From: an uncultured Methylococcaceae bacterium
GTDB lineage: Bacteria > Pseudomonadota > Gammaproteobacteria > Methylococcales > Methylomonadaceae
Length of the DNA stretch: 8,725 nucleotides
Assembly: GCA_903873045.1 (NCBI GenBank)
Contig: CAIQND010000854.1
Span: 1-8,725, forward strand
Reading direction: 5' to 3'
In this document: one piece after another, positions 1 through 4,400 of the stretch
Layout of the letters: each line of letters opens with the position of its first letter
Numbering within the stretch: position 1 is the stretch's first letter
Translations under genes and position numbers: made by a program
Notes under the pieces: model-generated
Database searches by the model: none
Seen by the model: only the letters and a program-made list of their open reading frames with translations
What the model was told of the DNA's origin: nothing

Positions 1-2
1 AA

Positions 3-71
3 AAGCTCCAGCTTGGGAACCGCGAAGCCGAAGCTCCAGCTTCGCGAGACTGGAAGCTGGAGGTTGGGAAC
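3..71. repeat. Mirror and inverted AGCTCCAGCTT repeats at the left edge
   Basis: AAGCTCCAGCTTGGGAAC (3-20), AAGCTCCAGCTTCGCG (31-46) and GAAGCTGGAGGTTGGGAAC (53-71) are direct and inverted variants of one unit. CGCGAAG (21-27) can also pair with CTTCGCG (40-46). This is intergenic repeat DNA; no gene lies between 1 and 235. Confidence 0.6.
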
Positions 72-96
72 GAGAAGACATATTCCATCGTGAAAT

Positions 97-123
97 GTCG
101 GGCACGAAAAACATGTGCCCGAC
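97..123 (+). repeat. REP-like hairpin, copy 1
   Basis: The arms GTCGGGCAC (97-105) and GTGCCCGAC (115-123) are perfectly complementary with the loop GAAAAACAT. It is the same family as 1150-1181 and 1248-1272, sharing the GGGCA-CGAAAA core. Confidence 0.75.
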
Positions 124-171
124 CGACCGATCTACCTAACTTTATGGCTTTAGTTGGATAATATTTTTTTA

Positions 172-244
172 CAAGACCTGACCCCATTATTTTCAAGACC
201 TGGCCCCATTATTTTTTTTACAAGACCTGACCCCATTATTTTTT
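172..244 (-). repeat. Three tandem copies of the AATGGGGTCAGGTCTTG motif
   Basis: On the plus strand CAAGACCTGACCCCATTATT occurs at 172 and 221, and CAAGACCTGGCCCCATTATT at 194, each followed by T-runs. The third copy contains the stop codon of the DUF6680-like gene. The minus-strand AATGGGGTCAG core resembles sequences I have seen next to REP-associated (RAYT/IS200-like) transposases; no transposase gene is in this window. Confidence 0.75.
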
Positions 245-817
245 GATTTCCACATGATTTTCTGGATACGGAATATTAATAACATTCAAAGGCTTGCCTT
301 TATTTACAATATCGTCAAGGCCAGTGAGGATTGCTAATTGAATACTCTCAATATTCCCATGAGCTATAGGGCGGTAGCAGTCTCGTTGTAGCTGAACTTT
401 ATCGTAATCGTAATTTAGAGATTGAGAAATGCTATAAAGCATTCCTGTAAAAAGCTCATCACCTTTTTTGATCCATTGATCAAGAGAGTCATATTCATCT
501 TTTTGATTTAGGTGGCTATTGTAGCTTTTCCATGCATGCGTGATGGCTTGCTCTTTTTTTGTTTGGTAGCGTGTTTTTATAAAAGGCAGTAGTCGACCAT
601 AAAATTCAATGTCAATCATGTTCAGAGCTTGCACATGGTCACGATTCAGCCTTTCCGCCCTAGTGGACATTAGGGTCTTGAATAATGCCATTCTGCGTTT
701 ACGCGTCTCTTGAAAAGCTTCTATTGTTTTTTGTGCTTGCACAGCAAAAATTGGCCCCAGAATTACTGCGGCAGTCATTATGATATCTTTTGATTCTATG
801 TTCAGACTATCAAACAA
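236..817 (-). CDS. Membrane-anchored protein of unknown function, probable DUF6680
   Basis: A 193-residue protein. A short N-terminal segment is followed by one membrane helix ('IIMTAAVILGPIFAVQAQ', about residues 12-29). Next is an Arg-rich helix 'QETRKRRMALFKTLMSTRAERLNRDHVQALNMIDIEFYG', which recalls the DUF6680 family. The remainder is mainly helical and acidic/basic without catalytic motifs that I recognise. The start is TTG at 817, supported by a strong Shine-Dalgarno AAGGAG at 825-830 with seven bases of spacing; an internal ATG at 778 lacks one and would cut off part of the helix. The TAA stop lies within the third copy of a repeated motif. The family's function is unknown; such proteins often occur in accessory islands. 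Confidence 0.72.
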   Translation of the reverse strand: MFDSLNIESKDIIMTAAVILGPIFAVQAQKTIEAFQETRKRRMALFKTLMSTRAERLNRDHVQALNMIDIEFYGRLLPFIKTRYQTKKEQAITHAWKSYNSHLNQKDEYDSLDQWIKKGDELFTGMLYSISQSLNYDYDKVQLQRDCYRPIAHGNIESIQLAILTGLDDIVNKGKPLNVINIPYPENHVEIKK

Positions 818-824
818 TTGAGTT

Positions 825-830
825 CTCCTT
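825..830 (-). promoter_or_regulatory. Strong Shine-Dalgarno AAGGAG selecting a TTG start
   Basis: AAGGAG is followed by seven bases and then TTG at 817. It is the best ribosome binding site in the left part of the window and makes TTG the preferred start over ATG at 778. Confidence 0.7.
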
Positions 831-857
831 ACGTCTATCTTACTGTTATTAAACGAC

Positions 858-883
858 TAATACTGTTTAAGGTAGCAGTATTA
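858..883. repeat. Hairpin between the small membrane gene and the DUF6680-like gene
   Basis: Perfect eight-base arms TAATACTG (858-865) and CAGTATTA (876-883) with a ten-base loop, next to the motif at 884. It may be an end of a small repeat unit or an mRNA structure. Confidence 0.5.
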
Positions 884-904
884 AAGTCTGACCCTATTGA
901 TTTT
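884..904 (-). repeat. Diverged fourth copy of the GGGTCAGACTT motif
   Basis: AAGTCTGACCCTATTGATTT starts at 884, directly after the stop side of the small membrane protein gene (stop 907-905). It is the same motif as at 172-244 with substitutions. Confidence 0.6.
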
Positions 905-1105
905 CTAGTAATTTAAGAAATACCAAGTACCTATTACAACAGACAACCCTATCAAGGTAAACCATCCAAGCCATTTTCTAATTGACGCTTTTTGTTTGTT
1001 GTTAGTAATTGAAGCTAGATGGTTAAAAAAATTTGGGATTAATATATTAAAAAAAGCTCCAAATATTAACAATCCAATTAAAACTTCTAATAAATTTATT
1101 ATCAT
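905..1105 (-). CDS. Small two-helix membrane protein, unrecognised
   Basis: A 66-residue product. A first membrane segment lies at about residues 3-25 ('INLLEVLIGLLIFGAFFNILI'). A basic polar loop 'ITNNKQKASIRKW' follows, then a second membrane segment 'LGWFTLIGLSVVIGTWYFL'. AAGGA at 1114-1118 lies eight bases before ATG at 1105, which favours that start over ATG 1111 and TTG 1123. I do not recognise a family. Size and topology resemble small inner-membrane proteins of unknown role, and also holin-like or TA-type peptides; nothing here decides. It lies 87 bp upstream of the next gene's start, and a repeat motif begins right after its stop. Confidence 0.6.
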   Translation of the reverse strand: MIINLLEVLIGLLIFGAFFNILIPNFFNHLASITNNKQKASIRKWLGWFTLIGLSVVIGTWYFLNY

Positions 1106-1113
1106 TGCCATTT

Positions 1114-1118
1114 TCCTT
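1114..1118 (-). promoter_or_regulatory. Shine-Dalgarno AAGGA for the small membrane protein
   Basis: AAGGA lies eight bases before ATG 1105 and only two before ATG 1111, so it decides for the 1105 start. Confidence 0.55.
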
Positions 1119-1149
1119 TTCAAAAAAGCGAAATACTCTGAATATTAGC

Positions 1150-1181
1150 ATGTTGGGCAACATCTTTTCGTTGCCCAACAT
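1150..1181 (-). repeat. REP-like hairpin, copy 2 (inverted)
   Basis: Perfect 12-base arms ATGTTGGGCAAC (1150-1161) and GTTGCCCAACAT (1170-1181). Read on the minus strand the loop is GAAAAGAT, which aligns it with copies 1 and 3. It lies just upstream of the small membrane protein gene and downstream of DUF2442, and could also end transcription weakly; no T-run is present. Confidence 0.75.
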
Positions 1182-1247
1182 CCAACGGTCAAAATCAAAA
1201 TATCGAGAGATTTCTTCAATGCCATTCCTGCATTTCAACGCGAAAAT

Positions 1248-1272
1248 ATCGGGCACGAAAAGGATGTGCACG
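1248..1272 (+). repeat. REP-like hairpin, copy 3 (degenerate)
   Basis: ATCGGGCACGAAAAGGATGT is followed by GCACG. It matches copy 1 in the left arm and loop, but the right arm carries changes (GTGCACG for GTGCCCG). It is paired with copy 2 in inverted orientation about 66 bp apart, a BIME-like arrangement. Confidence 0.6.
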
Positions 1273-1278
1273 TCCTGG

Positions 1279-1521
1279 CTACGCGCTTATTTTTTCATAG
1301 AGTGATTCGGGAGCGATGTCTGCACCATTCTCCCAAGCGATTGTGCCGCCATCAATACTGGCTGCTTTAAACAGGTTCAAATCCCGCAACGGTTCAAAAA
1401 TAGCCCATTTACCAATGTATTCTGAAAAATCGACGTTGCCACAAGTGCCATCATCAAACACAATGTTAAAGATGTAACCTTGTTGATAGTTAATTTCAAT
1501 GACTTTATTCATATTCCACAT
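1279..1521 (-). CDS. DUF2442 protein, partner of DUF4160
   Basis: An 80-residue protein. The pattern 'VIEINYQQGYIFNIVFDDGTCGNVDFSEYIGKWAIFEPLRDLNLFKAASID' followed by 'GTIAWENGADIAPESLYEKI' is the DUF2442 family. I placed the start at ATG 1521 because GAGGTG at 1532-1537 lies about ten bases upstream. ATG at 1512 and GTG at 1533 are alternatives. The Shine-Dalgarno overlaps the stop of the DUF4160 frame, so the pair is one transcription unit with probable coupling. It has been suspected as part of toxin-antitoxin-like pairs but its biochemical role is unknown to me. It is intact while its partner is frameshifted. Confidence 0.82.
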   Translation of the reverse strand: MWNMNKVIEINYQQGYIFNIVFDDGTCGNVDFSEYIGKWAIFEPLRDLNLFKAASIDGGTIAWENGADIAPESLYEKISA

Positions 1522-1534
1522 AAACGCCAACACC

Positions 1535-1796
1535 TCAATTTAGTGGTTTTATTTTAGTAATGTCTTTACCTTCTTGTGCTAATTGCCAATCTTTTTCAAG
1601 TTCGTCAACATGCAAATCAATCCATTCGCGTACCAGTTTGGTCGCTGCTCTTGAATTTAATGACCCCCTTGAGGATATTGCCGTTAAAAGCAAACAAAGC
1701 ATTTTCTCCCTGATATTCTGCATGAAAGTGTGGTGGGTTATGGTCATCGTAAAACATTCTGATGATGATTCCAAAAAATCTGGAAATTATTGGCAT
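1535..1796 (-). pseudogene. DUF4160 gene split by a one-base frameshift in a G5 tract
   Basis: The first part, from ATG at 1796, reads MPIISRFFGIIIRMFYDDHN then 'PPHFHAEYQGENALFAFNGNILKG', the typical DUF4160 start. The second part, in another frame, reads 'SLNSRAATKLVREWIDLHVDELEKDWQLAQEG', the typical end. The frames meet at five consecutive C on the plus strand (1664-1668). With four of them the join is exactly 'NILKGSLNSRAATKLV' and the whole gene becomes 86 codons plus stop. The break may be a real mutation, slippage-based phase variation, ribosomal frameshifting or a sequencing error. A modest Shine-Dalgarno (GAGA) lies seven bases before ATG. The function of DUF4160 is not established; it is commonly paired with DUF2442, as here, in small mobile toxin-antitoxin-like cassettes. 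Confidence 0.85.
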
Positions 1797-1839
1797 AGTC
1801 AATTCTCATAAAAACAGCATAACAATCAGAAACGAGGTT

Positions 1840-1880
1840 TTGATAATGGTGGATTGCCTAGGGTAAATCCACTTTATCAA
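1840..1880. repeat. Long bulged hairpin in the nirH-DUF4160 gap
   Basis: TTGATAA (1840-1846) pairs with TTATCAA (1874-1880), and GTGGATT (1849-1855) with AATCCAC (1866-1872). This gives 14 base pairs around a small internal loop and a ten-base terminal loop. It could end transcription between nirH and the small genes, but no T-run follows on the minus strand. Confidence 0.55.
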
Positions 1881-1900
1881 TTGTTAATAATAACTGAGGG

Positions 1901-1943
1901 CAGAGTAAAGTTAAATCTAAGTTTACTCTGACCTCGTTATTTT
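1901..1943. repeat. CAGAGTAAA / TTTACTCTG hairpin with a motif remnant
   Basis: The arms CAGAGTAAA (1901-1909) and TTTACTCTG (1922-1930) are perfect with a 12-base loop. The right arm runs into ACCTCGTTATTTTG, a variant of the TCTGACCCCATTATT motif seen in the left part. It is probably a degenerate repeat of the same group. Confidence 0.55.
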
Positions 1944-2042
1944 GATCGAGGATAGTTGATATTACAGTTCCTAGATTCCGCTCTGCTACATTGATGCCTT
2001 TCGGGAAAGTGGTTTTTCGCGGGCTGATTTAATTTTATAGGT

Positions 2043-2056
2043 GCGGCTTTAGCCGC
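2043..2056. repeat. Short palindrome GCGGCT-TT-AGCCGC overlapping the nirH stop
   Basis: Perfect six-base arms with a two-base centre. The nirH TAA (2051-2049) falls in the centre. No T-run follows on the minus strand, so it is a poor intrinsic terminator. It looks like a REP-type palindrome that happens to close the gene, though it may protect the 3' end of the mRNA. Confidence 0.5.
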
Positions 2057-2531
2057 GACTTCTAAAGCCGGTCTTTTTTAGAATTTTGGTGCTATACAAT
2101 ACTTCACAACCCAAATTGGCATCTCCCAGCAAATCAGTAATCTGCCGGATTTGTTGATCAACATCCGTCTGCCTTTTACCATGAACCATGGCAAACAGGT
2201 TATAAGGCCATTCCGGCAGATGTCGTGGACGGTGATAACAATGGCTGACAAATTTCAGTTGCCCGACTTGCAGGCCTAGCTCATCAATAACCTCATCAGG
2301 GACATTCCATACGGTCATGCCGTTAAAACGGTAACCCAGTTTATAGTGATTGGGCACTGCGCCAATGCGCCGAATAATACCTTGTTCCTGCATGGCGGTC
2401 ATGCGCGTCATGACGATTTCAGCGGTTAAGCCCAGTTGTTCGGCGATACGTTGGTAAGGTTGTGGCGTTAGCGGTAAGCCTGCCTGGGTGGCATGCATAA
2501 TGGCCAGGTCGGTTTCATCAAGTGTCATCAT
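2049..2531 (-). CDS. nirH: NirH, siroheme decarboxylase subunit (AsnC/Lrp-like)
   Basis: A 160-residue protein. The helix-turn-helix is at about residues 6-36. It continues with 'IIRRIGAVPNHYKLGYRFNGMTVWNVPD' and the strong NirH/NirL signature 'VSHCYHRPRHLPEWPYNLFAMVHG' (95-118), and ends 'VLYSTKILKKTGFRSRG'. It partners NirL in the siroheme decarboxylase. ATG at 2531 overlaps the nirG stop by one base (TGATG); a second ATG follows at once. The stop codon lies inside a perfect palindrome (2043-2056), so the last residue or two may come from a repeat. In many denitrifiers nirJ follows nirH; here only repeats and unrelated small genes follow. Confidence 0.9.
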   Translation of the reverse strand: MMTLDETDLAIMHATQAGLPLTPQPYQRIAEQLGLTAEIVMTRMTAMQEQGIIRRIGAVPNHYKLGYRFNGMTVWNVPDEVIDELGLQVGQLKFVSHCYHRPRHLPEWPYNLFAMVHGKRQTDVDQQIRQITDLLGDANLGCEVLYSTKILKKTGFRSRG

Positions 2532-2974
2532 CAGGCTTCCAGTTTTAAGCCAACAAAATATTCATTGATTTTGGGCATGTTGTAAACCGTCAAACCGGTT
2601 TTTTGTTCTATCGCGGTCAGGGTTTGCCGGATTTGTTCAGGCGTTTCTGTCGCTATCACAAACCACATAGTAAGGGCATGGTTACGCGCGTAATTATGCG
2701 CCACTTCAGGAAAGGCATTGATGATGTCAGTGATTTCGTCAAAACTCTCCGGTGGCGCTTTAACCGCTGCCAAGGTTAAGGCACCGCCCATCAGTTCGGC
2801 ATGATAAAGCGGGCCGAAACGCGACAAAGTACCGTTGTCCAACAAAGTCTGTAGCCGCTCAAGGAGCGCCTGTTCAGTTAATCCTAATTGTCCTGCAACC
2901 TGTTGATAGGGCGCGTCACAGATAGGAAAATCAACTTGCAGGGCATTGATAATACGACGATCTATTTCATCCAT
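2531..2974 (-). CDS. nirG: NirG, siroheme decarboxylase subunit (AsnC/Lrp-like)
   Basis: A 147-residue protein of the family's normal length. The N-terminal helix-turn-helix is 'DRRIINALQVDFPICDAPYQQVAGQLG' (5-31). 'LSRFGPLYHAELMGG' and 'EVAHNYARNHALTMWFV' (90-106, H93 and H99) match the NirD/NirG branch. The end 'NMPKINEYFVGLKLE' is the expected terminal strand. Its role is the same cytoplasmic siroheme decarboxylase complex as NirD, L and H. It is separated from nirL by 440 bp of repeats, whereas these genes are usually contiguous, so either transcription crosses the repeats or nirG-nirH has gained a separate promoter; I see no convincing one. ATG at 2974 has no strong Shine-Dalgarno. Its TGA shares a base with the nirH ATG. 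Confidence 0.88.
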   Translation of the reverse strand: MDEIDRRIINALQVDFPICDAPYQQVAGQLGLTEQALLERLQTLLDNGTLSRFGPLYHAELMGGALTLAAVKAPPESFDEITDIINAFPEVAHNYARNHALTMWFVIATETPEQIRQTLTAIEQKTGLTVYNMPKINEYFVGLKLEA

Positions 2975-3023
2975 GTGTCAGTGATCTGGAGTTTGTGGGT
3001 TGATAAACCTAAAAAAATGATTT

Positions 3024-3053
3024 CGTCCACGAAAAGCACGAAAAGCACGAAAA
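3024..3053 (+). repeat. Partial 'CACGAAAAG' repeat (copy A of the TTCGTG element)
   Basis: CGTCCACGAAAAGCACGAAA continues with another AGCACGAAAA. This is the arm of the larger palindromic element seen at 3128-3230, without its centre. It lies just upstream of nirG. Codons read through it give spurious Lys/Ser/Thr triplet repeats. Confidence 0.7.
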
Positions 3054-3127
3054 TATTCAAAGACATGCCAAGCTGTAGATCGTCACCCAAAGGGGGAATA
3101 GAGAAATCAATACAACATACTGATTCA

Positions 3128-3230
3128 TTTCGTGTCTTTCGTGTCGGCTACCAACTTAAGGCGGGACAATTTGAGGTTAAGTCTCGACTATGTCCCGCTT
3201 TAGTCCACGAAAAACACGAAAAGCACGAAA
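3128..3230 (+). repeat. Palindromic TTCGTG element, copy B
   Basis: The outer arms are TTTCGTGTCTTTCGTGT on the left and CACGAAAAACACGAAAAGCA on the right. The inner stem is GCGGGACA (3161-3168) with TGTCCCGC (3191-3198), loop 22 bases. It is about 103 bp, imperfectly palindromic and non-coding, of MITE/REP size. Copy C at 3375-3461 is the same element in the other orientation. Confidence 0.75.
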
Positions 3231-3374
3231 AAAAGCAAAATATCAAAAGATTTATTTCGTTGTAGAGCCGCATAAGCAGACAAATAAGCGGCTATTTTAA
3301 TCCGGGGATTTAATCGCCTAAACAGTACTTTAGTATTTCCGCTTACTCAAGCCCTAATGATTTCTTTGTTTTTC

Positions 3375-3461
3375 TTTCGTGTCTTTCGTGTTTTTCGTGG
3401 ACTGAAGCTTTTTGCTATTGACTGTCCCGTCTTGAGTGGGTAGCCTTCGTGTTTTTCGTGG
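3375..3461 (-). repeat. Palindromic TTCGTG element, copy C (overlaps the nirL 3' end)
   Basis: Reading the plus strand gives TTTCGTGTCTTTCGTGTTTT, then CGTGGACTGAAGC, a diverged centre, TGTCCCGTCTTGAGTGGGTA, GCC, and a final TTCGTGTTTTTCGTGG. It aligns with the reverse complement of copy B in both halves (for example TGTCCCG-CTT-AGT-GGTAGCC) but the centre differs and the left inner stem is lost. Codons 162-176 of nirL and its stop lie in or right beside it. Confidence 0.72.
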
Positions 3462-3945
3462 ATAAACTGTGGTTTTTAGGATAAATGGCACCGCGTTGTT
3501 TAAAGCAACGGCGACTGAAGAGAACTTTTTGGTCAAATCCCGTCAAACCACAAGCAGCGTTGAGCTGTTCCAGTTGCGACAAGACGGTTGTCCGGTCTTT
3601 GCCATGAATCATGCAGTACAGGTTATAGGGCCATTCGGCATGCCGGGGACGTTGATAACACAGCGTGACAAAAGCAAACTGGCTGAGGTGTCCGCCCAGC
3701 TGTTTAACCAGATTATCGGGCGCATTCCAGACAATCATGGCGTTGGCGCGGTAACCCAGTTGGTGATGCTTGACGATAACTCCCATGCGCTTAATCAGAC
3801 CGTTTTGTTTAAGGCGGGACAGACGTTCAAGCACTTCCGCTTCTGGCATGGACAGAGCGCTGCCAATGTCGGCGTAAGGGCGGGAGCTAATGGGCAGTCC
3901 TAATTGCACCCGTTCCAGTAGTTGTCGGTCACGGACATCAAGCAT
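3415..3945 (-). CDS. nirL: NirL, siroheme decarboxylase subunit with a repeat-encoded C-terminal tail
   Basis: A 176-residue protein. The AsnC-like helix-turn-helix is at about residues 5-30. Next come 'IKRMGVIVKHHQLGYRANAMIVWNAPD' and the NirL/NirH signature 'CYQRPRHAEWPYNLYCMIHG' (96-115), then 'VLFSRRCFKQRGAIY', where NirL proteins normally end. The last 15 residues (S162-Q176, 'STKNTKATHSRRDSQ') and the TAG stop are encoded by a palindromic repeat (3375-3461) and the bases next to it, so the original stop seems lost or displaced. Where NirH has 'VSHCY', this protein has 'VTLCY'. ATG at 3945 is preferred over the upstream Met at 3987 because family homology begins there; it overlaps nirD by eight bases. 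It forms the heteromeric siroheme decarboxylase with D, G and H. The core seems complete, so I treat it as functional. Confidence 0.88.
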   Translation of the reverse strand: MLDVRDRQLLERVQLGLPISSRPYADIGSALSMPEAEVLERLSRLKQNGLIKRMGVIVKHHQLGYRANAMIVWNAPDNLVKQLGGHLSQFAFVTLCYQRPRHAEWPYNLYCMIHGKDRTTVLSQLEQLNAACGLTGFDQKVLFSRRCFKQRGAIYPKNHSLSTKNTKATHSRRDSQ

Positions 3946-4396
3946 GATGGAAGTCCATTTTAAAACCCAAATCGATAAAGAAATCATCCAGCAAAGGCAA
4001 GGACATGGTTTTGTAACCGGTTTCCAGTTCTATGGTTTCCAGAACGGCTTGTAAATGCTTGGCATCGCTTGCAATAGCGACAAACCAGAGATTAAAACGG
4101 TGTTCACGTTCATAATTATGATTAACTTCCGGATGGGTGCTGACTTTATCGGCAACGGCTTGTAGTTGCTGCTCAGGAACTGCCATTGCCACCAAGGTAC
4201 TGACACCGAGCTGGTTGGGTGGAATGATGGGGCCTATACGGCTGATAAAGTGTTGATCACTTAATTCGGTTAAGGCCGATAGCACGTCATCTTCACTGAC
4301 GCCCAACTGCTTGGCAATGTCCAGATAGGGGCGCGGTGACAGCGGGAAATCACGCTGAAAATCGTTCAACAAGCGTTGGTGTAAAGGGGTCAACAT
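3938..4396 (-). CDS. nirD: NirD, siroheme decarboxylase subunit (AsnC/Lrp-like)
   Basis: A 152-residue protein. It starts with an AsnC/Lrp-type helix-turn-helix ('QRLLNDFQRDFPLSPRPYLDIAKQLG', about residues 7-32) that is structural in this enzyme family rather than a DNA-binding regulator. It continues with 'FISRIGPII' and the ferredoxin-like ligand domain. The 'EVNHNYEREHRFNLWF' segment (90-105) has H93 and H99, the conserved histidines typical of NirD/NirG and AhbA-like subunits. The complex removes the two acetate carboxyls at C12 and C18 of siroheme, in the cytoplasm. I chose ATG at 4396, four bases after the nirF stop. A longer frame exists up to 4528 but overlaps nirF by 128 bases and its extra residues have no family match. 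The end overlaps nirL by eight bases. NirD versus NirG naming rests on gene order. Confidence 0.88.
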   Translation of the reverse strand: MLTPLHQRLLNDFQRDFPLSPRPYLDIAKQLGVSEDDVLSALTELSDQHFISRIGPIIPPNQLGVSTLVAMAVPEQQLQAVADKVSTHPEVNHNYEREHRFNLWFVAIASDAKHLQAVLETIELETGYKTMSLPLLDDFFIDLGFKMDFHHA

Positions 4397-4400
4397 CCGT

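Larger units (their letters stand above)
2975..3414. other. 440 bp gene-free repeat island between nirL and nirG
   Basis: No credible gene lies here. It holds copies A and B and most of copy C of the TTCGTG element. A short hairpin has arms AGCCGC at 3266-3271 and GCGGCT at 3288-3293. The remaining sequence at about 3054-3127 and 3294-3374 is unassigned. A plus-strand frame through this stretch is made of repeat-encoded Lys-rich triplets and is not a gene. The neighbouring nir genes have conserved order across the island, so it was inserted or expanded after the operon formed. Confidence 0.7.

Noticed and set aside
1150..1181. Integron attC site, suggested by GTTGGGC and GCCCAAC
   Set aside because: The order is GTTGGGC first and GCCCAAC second, the reverse of attC (RYYYAAC then GTTRRRY). 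The 32 bp hairpin aligns with the REP-like copies at 97 and 1248, and no integrase is seen.
2888..3265. Plus-strand frame of 125 codons with Ser-Thr-Lys and His-Glu-Lys triplet repeats
   Set aside because: It begins antisense to nirG and then reads through the TTCGTG repeats; the low-complexity residues are a by-product of the repeated CACGAAAAG units and there is no family match.
3024..3461. CRISPR array, suggested by repeated CACGAAAA units
   Set aside because: The units are adjacent or inverted, without equal-sized unique spacers, and no cas gene is present.
3469..3903. Plus-strand frame of 144 codons
   Set aside because: It is the antisense shadow of nirL, whose family signature on the minus strand is unambiguous.
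3938..4396. AsnC/Lrp transcription regulators instead of NirD/L/G/H
   Set aside because: Four adjacent paralogs beside nirF with HNYxRxH and CYxRPRH...WPYNL signatures are siroheme decarboxylase subunits; the helix-turn-helix is a shared fold feature.
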